A stretch of DNA of 64,000 nucleotides from CAXBNB01 sp049115735 (GTDB lineage Bacteria > Bacteroidota > Bacteroidia > Cytophagales > Cyclobacteriaceae). The stretch's first letter is position 1. Each line of letters begins with the position of its first letter. The stretch covers positions 1-64,000 of the forward strand of contig JAGDZP010000004.1 in the NCBI GenBank assembly GCA_049115735.1. Reading direction: 5' to 3'. The position numbers and the translations under genes were made by a program. The notes under the pieces were generated by a model. The model was not told the origin of the DNA. It was given only the letters and a program-made list of their open reading frames with translations, and searched no databases. This document shows, piece by piece, positions 43,505-51,539 of this stretch.

Positions 43505-44845
43505 TTATAATTTCATTTCCCAGCCCTTTTCATAAGAGCGACTCCATAATTTCTCCGCTTCAGGGTTGTTAATAATATGCCCATTATTAGGGTCAGTGTT
43601 CAGTGACTGCCCCGTTCGCTGGGCAATATTGCCCAACTGCACCAAAAGGGTACTTTTATGACCCGAATCGATATCTGCCCTCAACGAACTTCCATCTTTT
43701 ATGGCACTAAACATATTTCTGATATGCAAAGCATCTAAGTGCTCTGCGGGATTCGTTGCATTCCTGGGATCGATCTCTTTGGTGTCCTTGACCTCCTTTA
43801 CAACCTTACCTTTCAAATCGAAAATCGTGTAGCTATTTCCACCTGGAATGAGTAGGCTTCCCCTTTCTCCATAAAATACTACGCCTACAGAACTACCTTC
43901 TATTTTCTTGCCGTTGCAGCTACGACCTTCCCAGGTCATTGTCATGTTCTTTCCGAATTCTAGGTTGATTACCTGCGTGTCTGGAGTCTCCCAGTCATCC
44001 TGATAGCGGTATCTGCCACCATTTGAACTCACCTTGGTTGGAAAATCAACCTCCATACCCCATCGAAGCAAGTCGATCATATGGGTGCCATTGTTTAACG
44101 CTTCACCAGTTCCCCAATGCCAATGCCAGTGCCAGTTATAGTGTATAAGGTTGTCCTTATAATCTTTTCTTGGTGCCGGGCCCTGCCACAGTTCCCAGTC
44201 TAACCAGTCTGGCACAGGCACCTTTTTACCTACTCCAATTGAGGGCCTATTGTTAGTATACCAGCTCTTGCCAAAATACACCCTTCCTATTTCCCCATTC
44301 TTAACAGCATTGATCCCTTCAATCACATTGGGCCATGACCGGCGCTGATTGCCCATTTGTATAACCTTAGCATATTTTTTGGCCGCCTCAACCAAAATTT
44401 CACCTTCTTTGGGATTATGGCTACAGGGCTTTTCCACATACACATGTTTTCCGGCCTGCATAGCCAGCAGGGATGCCGGAGCATGCCAATGATCTGGTGC
44501 CGCTATGACTAGCACATCCACATCCTTATCCTCCAGTGATTTTCGAAAGTCGGTGAGTCCTTTGGCTTTGATAGATTGCCTTTCCTTCAAACTCGTAAGG
44601 CACTTTTCAATGGCCCGGCTATCTACATCGCAAATATTTATCACATCGCAAATATCTTGCTGGGCAAAATTCTTAGCCAGGGCATTGCCCCTGCTATTCA
44701 CACCCATAACCGATGCTCTGATTTTTTCATTCGCTCCTAATATCCGGGCATAACTTTTAGGACTAAATTGTGGCAATACACCACCGGCCAGCAGGACACT
44801 TGAGCCAAGCGCGGTTTTCTTGATAAAGCTGCGTCGAGTTTTCAT
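43505..44845 (-). CDS. Tat-exported Gfo/Idh/MocA oxidoreductase (446 aa)
   Basis: The N-terminus MKTRRSFIKKTALGSSVLLAG is a clear Tat signal. The Rossmann domain has RASVMGVNSRGNALA and the active-site KP motif in HVYVEKPCSHNPKEG, followed by the typical exported-subfamily region YFGKSWYTNNRPSIG and NWHWHWHWGTGEALNNG with a conserved His cluster. It probably oxidises or reduces a sugar ring using bound NAD(P). A 125-bp gap separates it from the DUF1501 gene; the gap contains a short hairpin (GTGCT/AGCAC near 44914-44931) and could hold a secondary promoter. Confidence 0.9.
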   Translation of the reverse strand: MKTRRSFIKKTALGSSVLLAGGVLPQFSPKSYARILGANEKIRASVMGVNSRGNALAKNFAQQDICDVINICDVDSRAIEKCLTSLKERQSIKAKGLTDFRKSLEDKDVDVLVIAAPDHWHAPASLLAMQAGKHVYVEKPCSHNPKEGEILVEAAKKYAKVIQMGNQRRSWPNVIEGINAVKNGEIGRVYFGKSWYTNNRPSIGVGKKVPVPDWLDWELWQGPAPRKDYKDNLIHYNWHWHWHWGTGEALNNGTHMIDLLRWGMEVDFPTKVSSNGGRYRYQDDWETPDTQVINLEFGKNMTMTWEGRSCNGKKIEGSSVGVVFYGERGSLLIPGGNSYTIFDLKGKVVKEVKDTKEIDPRNATNPAEHLDALHIRNMFSAIKDGSSLRADIDSGHKSTLLVQLGNIAQRTGQSLNTDPNNGHIINNPEAEKLWSRSYEKGWEMKL

Positions 44846-44970
44846 AAATTCAAGGTTAACATACCATCATCCTATTCAATATGGATCGAATGGTAATTAT
44901 TTATATATCAAATGTGCTAAAAACTCAGCACATCGAAATTACTTCCTAATGAAAATTCAGATAAGGCAAA

Positions 44971-46434
44971 CTACGATAGCACCTCTTTCACCACATGTCC
45001 ATGTACATCCGTCAATCTGAAGTCCCGACCCTGAAACTTGTAGGTAAACCTTTCATGATCAAGTCCCAACTGGTGCAAAATGGTCGCTTGCAAATCATGT
45101 ACGTGCACCCTATCCTTCACTCCATAATAACCGATCTCATCCGTCTCGCCCAGGCTAACTCCTCCTTTGATACCTCCACCGGCCATCCATATAGTAAATG
45201 CTTCGGTATGATGGTCCCTACCATCAAATGGCATCACTACGCCTTTTCTATTTTCTCTCATGGGTGTTCTTCCAAATTCACCTCCCCAAACTACCAGGGT
45301 ATCATCGAGCAAACCACGTTGCTTCAGGTCTTGTACCAAAGCGGTCATTGGTTGATCAATCTCCCTACTCTTTTGAATCATTCCACCATTCAATGAACCT
45401 GTGTCCGAATTGCCATGCATATCCCAGCCCCAATCATAGAGCTGGATAAACCTCACTCCTTGTTCCAAAAGTCTTCTTGCCAATAGGCAGTTGTTGGCAA
45501 ACGAAGATTGCCCAGGTTTTGCACCATACATTTCTTTGATATAGTCAGGTTCGTTGTTAATGTCCATTATTTCAGGTACAGAAATCTGCATCTTAAAGGC
45601 CATTTCATACTGAGCCACTCTTGATAGGATTTCTTTATCACCAAATTCTTCGTACTGACTCTTGTTGATCGCATTGATAGCATCTAATGATTTTCTTCTG
45701 ATGTTTCTATCTATGCCATCGGGGTTTGAGACATACAAAATAGGATCACCTGAATTTCGACATTGTACCCCTTGATATTCCGAAGGAAGAAATCCACTGC
45801 CCCAGGCACTTTTGCCTGAACTTGGTGTTTTCCCACCTGAAACTAAAACCATAAAGCCAGGAAGGTTTTCATTTTCTGACCCCAGCCCATAAGTTACCCA
45901 CGAACCAATACTAGGTCTGCCTGTTCTTGGGCTACCTGTTTGTAAAAATAATTGTGCCGGTGCATGATTGAACTCATCGGTGTGCATAGATTTAATGAAT
46001 GCAACATCATCCACAATCTTGCTGAAATGTGGAAGCCTGTCACTGACGTATGCACCTGAGCCACCATGTCTATCAAATTTATACAGTGGCCCAAGCATTT
46101 TCGGAGTACCCTGAATAAAAGCGAAGCGTTTTCCCTCCAACAAAGACTGGGGACAATCCAAGCCATTCAACGATTGCAGCTCTGGTTTGAAATCAAATAG
46201 CTCCAATTGAGAAGGGCCACCGGCCATGTGCATATATATCACTCTTTTGGCCTTTGGGGCAAAGTGTGGTAACACACCACCATCCACCACATTTCCATTC
46301 TTGCCCAATAGATATTGCGGCCCCATCAAAGACGTCAGGGCAATGCCACCTAAACCTGTGGAGCATTTTTTTAGAAAATGCCTTCTGGTCGTGAACTCAA
46401 GTTTTCTCTTTCTAGACTCGTTAAATAAATCCAT
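44971..46434 (-). CDS. Tat-exported DUF1501 protein
   Basis: The 487-aa protein has a Tat signal (TTRRHFLKKCSTGLGG) and the DUF1501 domain of the alkaline phosphatase/sulfatase fold: MHMAGGPSQLELFDFKPEL, VSGGKTPSSGKSAWGSGFLP, WGGEFGRTPM and GRDHHTEAFTIWMAGGGIKGG. DUF1501 genes are almost always paired with DUF1549/DUF1553 genes, as here (6 bp after it). The activity is unproven; hydrolysis of sulfate or phosphate esters on glycans has been suggested by the fold. Confidence 0.9.
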   Translation of the reverse strand: MDLFNESRKRKLEFTTRRHFLKKCSTGLGGIALTSLMGPQYLLGKNGNVVDGGVLPHFAPKAKRVIYMHMAGGPSQLELFDFKPELQSLNGLDCPQSLLEGKRFAFIQGTPKMLGPLYKFDRHGGSGAYVSDRLPHFSKIVDDVAFIKSMHTDEFNHAPAQLFLQTGSPRTGRPSIGSWVTYGLGSENENLPGFMVLVSGGKTPSSGKSAWGSGFLPSEYQGVQCRNSGDPILYVSNPDGIDRNIRRKSLDAINAINKSQYEEFGDKEILSRVAQYEMAFKMQISVPEIMDINNEPDYIKEMYGAKPGQSSFANNCLLARRLLEQGVRFIQLYDWGWDMHGNSDTGSLNGGMIQKSREIDQPMTALVQDLKQRGLLDDTLVVWGGEFGRTPMRENRKGVVMPFDGRDHHTEAFTIWMAGGGIKGGVSLGETDEIGYYGVKDRVHVHDLQATILHQLGLDHERFTYKFQGRDFRLTDVHGHVVKEVLS

Positions 46435-46440
46435 GCGCTG

Positions 46441-49134
46441 TTAGTTCTTTACGATAAATTCATCCATGTTCAATAGAGCATTGGCCACAACGGTATATGA
46501 TGCCAACTCCGGGTCATTCGCCATAGCCAACTCTTTAGTTTCCTCCGGATGGCCTTTGTAATAGGCTAGTGTCTCCTCAGCTAAATCTGTTAAAATTTTC
46601 ACCTTGTCTTCTTTCGGCTTTTTCCCCATCACCCGTTCATAAGCCATTTCAACCTTCTCAGATATGGAAGCAGATTCGTTAGTGATATTCTTTGCCAAAT
46701 TTCTTGCTGCTTCAATGAAAACCGGATCATTGAGCGTAACCAGTGCCTGAATCGGTGTGTTGGTGTTTATCCTTCTCGACAAACAAACCTCCCGGTTTGT
46801 AGCATCAAATGTGATTAAAGATGGATAGGGGTTAGACCTTCTTAAGAAGGTGTACAACCCCCTCCTATAAGCATCCTCTCCATCACTAGTTTCCCATTTA
46901 AGATTGCTATAAACCACTGACCACAGCCCGTCTGGCTGTAACGGCATCACGCTCGGCCCATACATTTTATCACTTAGTAAACCAGATACAGCCAAAGCCT
47001 GATCCCTGATTTGCTCAGATGATAATCGAACTCTGGGGCTTCTTGCTAACCATTTATTTGCTGGGTCTTTTTCTGCCAATTCTTTCGTCACCTTTGAACT
47101 TTGACGATAAGTTGAAGACATTACAATGCTCCTAATAAGTGACTTTGTACTCCATTTCCAGTCACTTGAAAAACTGGAAGCCAACCAATCAAGAAGTAGC
47201 GGATGGGTGGGTGCATCTCCTAGTGTACCAAAGTCCTCAGTAGTGGCGACTATGCCCGTCCCAAAAATTTTCGACCATATCCTGTTGACCATTACACGAG
47301 ATGTAAGGGTATTGTCTTCACTTACAAACCACTTGGCCAAATCCAATCGATTGCCAAACTGCTTGTCATTTCCATTAAACATCTCAGGTATTCCAGAAGC
47401 AGTTGTATCCCCTTTCACTAACCAGTTCCCTCTGACAAATACAGTAGTCAGCCTGCTGTGATCTGGTTTTTTCTCCATCATTATCGGTGTGGTATATTCA
47501 GGCTTGGCATTGAGCAACTCATCAACGAGTGCGTATTTAATCGTATACTCATCACCTTTATCGGCAGGCAATTTTTCACCAATCAAAAAGCCATCAATTT
47601 CGCATTTGTAACCCTCTGATTCGCTTTCAAACTTTATGAATAAGTCAGTGTTTTTGATTTCTGTTTTTATTAGGATTGGCACAGTAGTAAAGCCCCTTGA
47701 TTTAGCTAACTCCGCTTCACCAATAACAGCCCCGTTTTTATCAGTATCCTTAATAGTCAATTTCCCAATATTATTCCCTCTTTCCCTATAGGTTAAATAA
47801 AATCTATCCACATCTGACAAATCTACTTTTGGGATTTTGATTGCTCCATTTTGCTTGACCACAACAAAGTCCTGATCCCCACGATTATAATTCTCTACAT
47901 TATCAAATAAGGTATAGTCTTCCTGCCTCAATTTAGGTTCACTCACTAATACAAATTGCTCCCATTCATTGGCTTTTTCCTTAGACGATACTTGGGCTAT
48001 CCAGTCTTTCAGTTCATCAAGTTTAGCTTGGTCTTCTTCCTTCAATTCTTTCAATACGGGATTTTCAGTTGGTGAATCCGCGTCTGAGGTATTGTTAAAA
48101 AAGGCGAGCGATGAATAATACTCCGGCTGCTTAATGGGATCATAAGGATGGCTATGGCATTGCACACAACCCATTGTAGTCGATTGCCATACCTCCCAGG
48201 TGGTATTCACCCGATCTATCACCGAGGCTATTCTATATTCCTCATTGTCTGTACCACCTTCGTCATTGTTCAAAGTATTTCTGTGAAAACCCGTAGCAAC
48301 GAGTTGATCAAGTGAAGGATTTGGCAACAGATCCCCTGCAAGTTGTTCGACGGTGAATTGGTCAAAAGGCATATCATCATTGTATGCTTTGATCACCCAA
48401 TCCCTATATCTCCAAATCTTTCTTTCAGAGTCTTTCTCATATCCTCTTGAGTCAGCATAACGAGCCAAATCCAGCCACATGCTAGCCCAGTGCTCGCCAT
48501 ACCGAGGAGATGCCAACAGCTTCTCAACGAGGTTTTCATAAGCATCCTCCGAGTCATCTTTAACGAATTCTGCTACTTCTTCCAAAGTCGGCGGCAAACC
48601 AACGACATCCAGGTACAACCTCCTGACAAGATCATACTTATCGGCCCCTGGAGATGGTTCTAATTCATTGTCCAACATTTTTTGATGAACAAACTTGTCA
48701 ATTTCATTGTTGGCCCATTCCGATCCATTTTCGGGAACTGCCGGTTTTTCGGGTTTGAGATATGCCCAGTGGTCTTCCCATTCTGCCCCCTGCTCTATCC
48801 ATTTTGTGAGGGTCTGAATCTCTTCGAGTTTTAATGGCTGGCGATCCAAAGGCATGCGCATTTCAGGATCTTTATGAGTGATTCTGGCAATGAGTTCGCT
48901 CTTCCCTGGCTTACCTGGTACAATTCCGACTTTCCCGTTATCGGTTTCGCCCAGGGCATTTTCCCTAAATACTAATCCAAACCCTCCAGATTGCTTTACT
49001 CCCCCATGGCAACTGATGCAATTCTTATTTAGGATCGGACGAACGTCAGCGTTGAAGTCTATTTTTTTTTGACTGCAGGAAAAAATTAGCCCTACAAACA
49101 TAATACAAATGATAATAATGGATAAAGAGCGCAT
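46441..49134 (-). CDS. Cytochrome-like lipoprotein with PSD1, DUF1549 and DUF1553 domains
   Basis: The 897-aa protein has a lipoprotein signal (MFVGLIFSCSQKK). A planctomycete-type cytochrome C domain follows with haem motif CISCH (DVRPILNKNCISCHGG), then DUF1549 (YASRYGEHWASMWLDLARYADSRG-like region; second CxxCH in MGCVQCHSHPYDPI), and a C-terminal DUF1553 (FVSEDNTLTSRVMVNRIWSK, ATNREVCLSRRINTNTPIQALVTLN). The architecture is best known from Planctomycetota and some Bacteroidota, where it travels with DUF1501. It is probably an envelope redox partner of the exported oxidoreductases. The start is ATG 49134, first gene of the operon. Confidence 0.92.
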   Translation of the reverse strand: MRSLSIIIICIMFVGLIFSCSQKKIDFNADVRPILNKNCISCHGGVKQSGGFGLVFRENALGETDNGKVGIVPGKPGKSELIARITHKDPEMRMPLDRQPLKLEEIQTLTKWIEQGAEWEDHWAYLKPEKPAVPENGSEWANNEIDKFVHQKMLDNELEPSPGADKYDLVRRLYLDVVGLPPTLEEVAEFVKDDSEDAYENLVEKLLASPRYGEHWASMWLDLARYADSRGYEKDSERKIWRYRDWVIKAYNDDMPFDQFTVEQLAGDLLPNPSLDQLVATGFHRNTLNNDEGGTDNEEYRIASVIDRVNTTWEVWQSTTMGCVQCHSHPYDPIKQPEYYSSLAFFNNTSDADSPTENPVLKELKEEDQAKLDELKDWIAQVSSKEKANEWEQFVLVSEPKLRQEDYTLFDNVENYNRGDQDFVVVKQNGAIKIPKVDLSDVDRFYLTYRERGNNIGKLTIKDTDKNGAVIGEAELAKSRGFTTVPILIKTEIKNTDLFIKFESESEGYKCEIDGFLIGEKLPADKGDEYTIKYALVDELLNAKPEYTTPIMMEKKPDHSRLTTVFVRGNWLVKGDTTASGIPEMFNGNDKQFGNRLDLAKWFVSEDNTLTSRVMVNRIWSKIFGTGIVATTEDFGTLGDAPTHPLLLDWLASSFSSDWKWSTKSLIRSIVMSSTYRQSSKVTKELAEKDPANKWLARSPRVRLSSEQIRDQALAVSGLLSDKMYGPSVMPLQPDGLWSVVYSNLKWETSDGEDAYRRGLYTFLRRSNPYPSLITFDATNREVCLSRRINTNTPIQALVTLNDPVFIEAARNLAKNITNESASISEKVEMAYERVMGKKPKEDKVKILTDLAEETLAYYKGHPEETKELAMANDPELASYTVVANALLNMDEFIVKN

Positions 49135-49164
49135 CACGCGAAGCGTATAGTTTTAGTTTAATAG

Positions 49165-49186
49165 CAAGTCTAGCAATTTAATGCTA
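49165..49186 (-). promoter_or_regulatory. Possible operator/promoter of the amino-sugar operon
   Basis: The inverted repeat TAGCA-N6-TGCTA at 49171-49186 abuts a -7-like box TAGACTTG read on the minus strand (49172-49165), 30 bp before the first ATG of the operon. A repressor site placed next to the -7 box is plausible, but no regulator gene is in the cluster. Confidence 0.35.
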
Positions 49187-49295
49187 AAAATGCTTGGCCT
49201 CAACTACGAATCAAAAAAAATGGGTGTGTGTAACAATTATTACCAAAACCAGCATGTGAGCCTCTTAGATTTGTATCAAATAAAAAATAGAAATC

Positions 49296-49610
49296 ATGTT
49301 TGACACAATAAAAAGTATGGTTGGATTAGATAGCACAGACTACAGCCAACTGGTGAAAGAAGGGGCCATAATTCTGGATGTAAGAAGCAAAGGCGAGTAT
49401 GCCTGTGGGCATGTAAAGGGATCGATGAATATTGCAGTCGATCGTCTGGAATCCAATCTCGGCCAATTGAAGAACAAAGAAAAAACGATTATCACATGCT
49501 GTGCCTCAGGCATGAGAAGTGGCTCTGCCAAATCTATCCTGGAGGAAAATGGTTATCAAAGCGTGTATAACGGAGGCGCCTGGCAGAGGCTCAACCAAAA
49601 ACTCGGATAA
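49296..49610 (+). CDS. Single-domain rhodanese
   Basis: The 104-aa sulfurtransferase has DVRSKGEYACGHVKGSMNI and the active-site loop CCASGMRSG with catalytic Cys (about residue 69 or 70) followed by arginine. No signal peptide is visible. It is followed 2 bp later by an OsmC-like gene, suggesting a shared role in sulfur or thiol stress. An exact -7 box TAGATTTG is at 49266-49273. Confidence 0.93.
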   Translation: MFDTIKSMVGLDSTDYSQLVKEGAIILDVRSKGEYACGHVKGSMNIAVDRLESNLGQLKNKEKTIITCCASGMRSGSAKSILEENGYQSVYNGGAWQRLNQKLG

Positions 49611-49612
49611 TC

Positions 49613-50083
49613 ATGGAAGCGCATTATTACAACGTAGATGTAAGCTGGAACAACGAGCGAAAAGGGATGATGTGCTCTCCGGAGCTTAAGCTTTCCACAG
49701 GGAATTCTGATGGCTGTATCGAAGTGGCTACTCCACCTGAATTTCCTAAGGGAATTCCCGGAATCTGGTCGCCAGAGCATTTATTTACAGCCTCCGTCAA
49801 CAGCTGCCTGATGACTACATTTTTAGCCATTGCTGAAAATTCAAAACTTGAGTTCGCAGATTTCCAATGTAAGGCGAAGGGCAAGCTTGATAAAGTAGAT
49901 GGAAAGTTTCTGATGTCAGAAATAATACTTGAGCCTACAGTTGTCCTCTTTCATGAAAAGGATCATGACCGAGCGATTCGAATATTGGAGAAATCGGAAA
50001 AGGCCTGTTTGATTTCAAATTCAATTAAGTCGAAGATAAGGATGAATTCGAAAATAGAAATTGCCGCACCGACTACCGTGTAA
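49613..50083 (+). CDS. OsmC/Ohr-family protein
   Basis: The 156-aa protein has the two redox cysteines of the OsmC superfamily: TASVNSCLMTTFLAIAENS and KSEKACLISNSIKSKI. The PPEFPKGIPGIWSPEHLF loop with its glutamate before the first helix is typical of the Ohr/OsmC fold. It probably detoxifies organic peroxides or handles thiols together with the rhodanese. Its 3' end overlaps the convergent PAP2 gene by 11 bp. Confidence 0.9.
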   Translation: MEAHYYNVDVSWNNERKGMMCSPELKLSTGNSDGCIEVATPPEFPKGIPGIWSPEHLFTASVNSCLMTTFLAIAENSKLEFADFQCKAKGKLDKVDGKFLMSEIILEPTVVLFHEKDHDRAIRILEKSEKACLISNSIKSKIRMNSKIEIAAPTTV

Positions 50084-50636
50084 ACTTTGGCTGAAAGTAC
50101 GAGTAAAGTTGAAATATTAAATGGGCAATGAGTACCCCCACCATTGCCCCAACTAATATGTCTCCGGGGTAGTGTACACCAACATACACCCTGCTGTATG
50201 AAACTATGGCAGCCCAAAGAAACATCCATTTAAACCATCCAAATTCCTTGTCCAGGGTTAAGAATAAAATTGTAGCCAGTCCAAAAGTGTTGGCAGCATG
50301 TCCGGAAGCAAAACCATATTGCCCACCACATTTTCCGATATTGTAAACCGCATCGGCTAAAAGAGGTTGGTGACAGGGTCTCAGCCTTTCAAAGAATGGC
50401 TTCATAAAACTAGAAGTAAGCTGGTCTGCTCCGGCAATGACAAGCACAATCGCCACAAAAATCCAGATGCTCTGCCACCTCTTTTGGTAAATAATAAAAC
50501 CAATGATAAGAAGGTATAGTGGAATCCATGATTTTTTGTTGGTAATCCAAAGCATCAATCCATCTAAGAAATCAATGTGTAGGCCATTTAAAAAAATGAA
50601 TAGTTCCTGATCAATATGATTCAACCATTCAATCAT
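50073..50636 (-). CDS. PAP2-family membrane phosphatase
   Basis: The 187-aa protein has about five transmembrane helices and the three PAP2 motifs: KPFFERLRP, SGHAANTFG and SYSRVYVGVHYPGD. It is likely an undecaprenyl-pyrophosphate or lipid phosphatase facing the periplasm. Its ATG overlaps the hemF stop (ATGA), so the two genes are coupled, a link without obvious biochemical reason. Confidence 0.92.
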   Translation of the reverse strand: MIEWLNHIDQELFIFLNGLHIDFLDGLMLWITNKKSWIPLYLLIIGFIIYQKRWQSIWIFVAIVLVIAGADQLTSSFMKPFFERLRPCHQPLLADAVYNIGKCGGQYGFASGHAANTFGLATILFLTLDKEFGWFKWMFLWAAIVSYSRVYVGVHYPGDILVGAMVGVLIAHLIFQLYSYFQPKFTR

Positions 50637-51529
50637 ACAGTTGCCCAGTCAATACCTTTGTTCAATAAAGCAATTGTCTCCTCTTCGCGTGATCCTGATT
50701 CGGGCTGGTAGTCGTAAGCCCAATTGGCTTGGGGAGGAAGGCTCATCAATATTGATTCGGTGCGACCATCTGTATCCAAGCCGAATTTGGTTCCTTTATC
50801 AAGCACAAGATTGAATTCCACATAACGTCCTCTTCTGAGGTATTGCCACTGCTTTTCGTTTTCACCGAATGGTAAGTCCCTGTTCTTATTCATGAAGTGA
50901 GTGTATATGGACGCAAAGGCACTACCCACATCCTTAACGAAATCCCATCTTTGCTCCATAGAAATGTCATTAGTAGCGGAGAGCCTATCGAAGAAGATAC
51001 CGCCTATACCGCGTGTTTCTTTTCTGTGCTTTACATAGAAATAATCGTCAGCCCATTTTTTAAACTTGTCGTAATATTCAGAATGGTTTTGATCACAAAC
51101 AGTTTTCATCCGATTATGAAAATATTCTGCATCTTCTTTGACCACATAGTGTGGCGTCAGGTCTATACCTCCTCCAAACCAGCTTACACCATTGCTCATC
51201 TCGAAGTAGCGTACATTCATGTGTATAATTGGCACCATTGGACTGACAGGGTGCTGGACAATCGACACGCCGGTAGCAAAGAAATCTGCTTCCTTCAGGT
51301 TCAACGCATCTAATATCTTCTGAGGAGTAGGGCCATGAACTGCCGAAAAGTTAACACCTCCTTTTTCGATGACATTCCCATTTTCTATTACTCTGGTTCT
51401 ACCTCCTCCTCCATTGGGCCTTTCCCATAGGTCCTCTCGGAATTTTCCAGCTCCATCAGCACCTTCCAACTGAGTACATATGTCATCCTGTAGCTGCTTA
51501 AACCATTCACTTATTTCTTCTTTATTCAT
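50633..51529 (-). CDS. hemF: Oxygen-dependent coproporphyrinogen III oxidase
   Basis: The 298-aa haem-biosynthesis enzyme performs two oxidative decarboxylations that give protoporphyrinogen IX. Motifs include GGGGRTRVIENGNVIEKGGVN, NVRYFEMSNGVSWFGGGIDLTP and RRGRYVEFNLVLDKGTKFGL, with FDRLSA in between. Its presence fits an aerobic lifestyle. It lies between tamL (10 bp upstream) and PAP2 and is probably co-transcribed with both. Confidence 0.96.
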   Translation of the reverse strand: MNKEEISEWFKQLQDDICTQLEGADGAGKFREDLWERPNGGGGRTRVIENGNVIEKGGVNFSAVHGPTPQKILDALNLKEADFFATGVSIVQHPVSPMVPIIHMNVRYFEMSNGVSWFGGGIDLTPHYVVKEDAEYFHNRMKTVCDQNHSEYYDKFKKWADDYFYVKHRKETRGIGGIFFDRLSATNDISMEQRWDFVKDVGSAFASIYTHFMNKNRDLPFGENEKQWQYLRRGRYVEFNLVLDKGTKFGLDTDGRTESILMSLPPQANWAYDYQPESGSREEETIALLNKGIDWATV

Positions 51530-51539
51530 TATTTCATGC

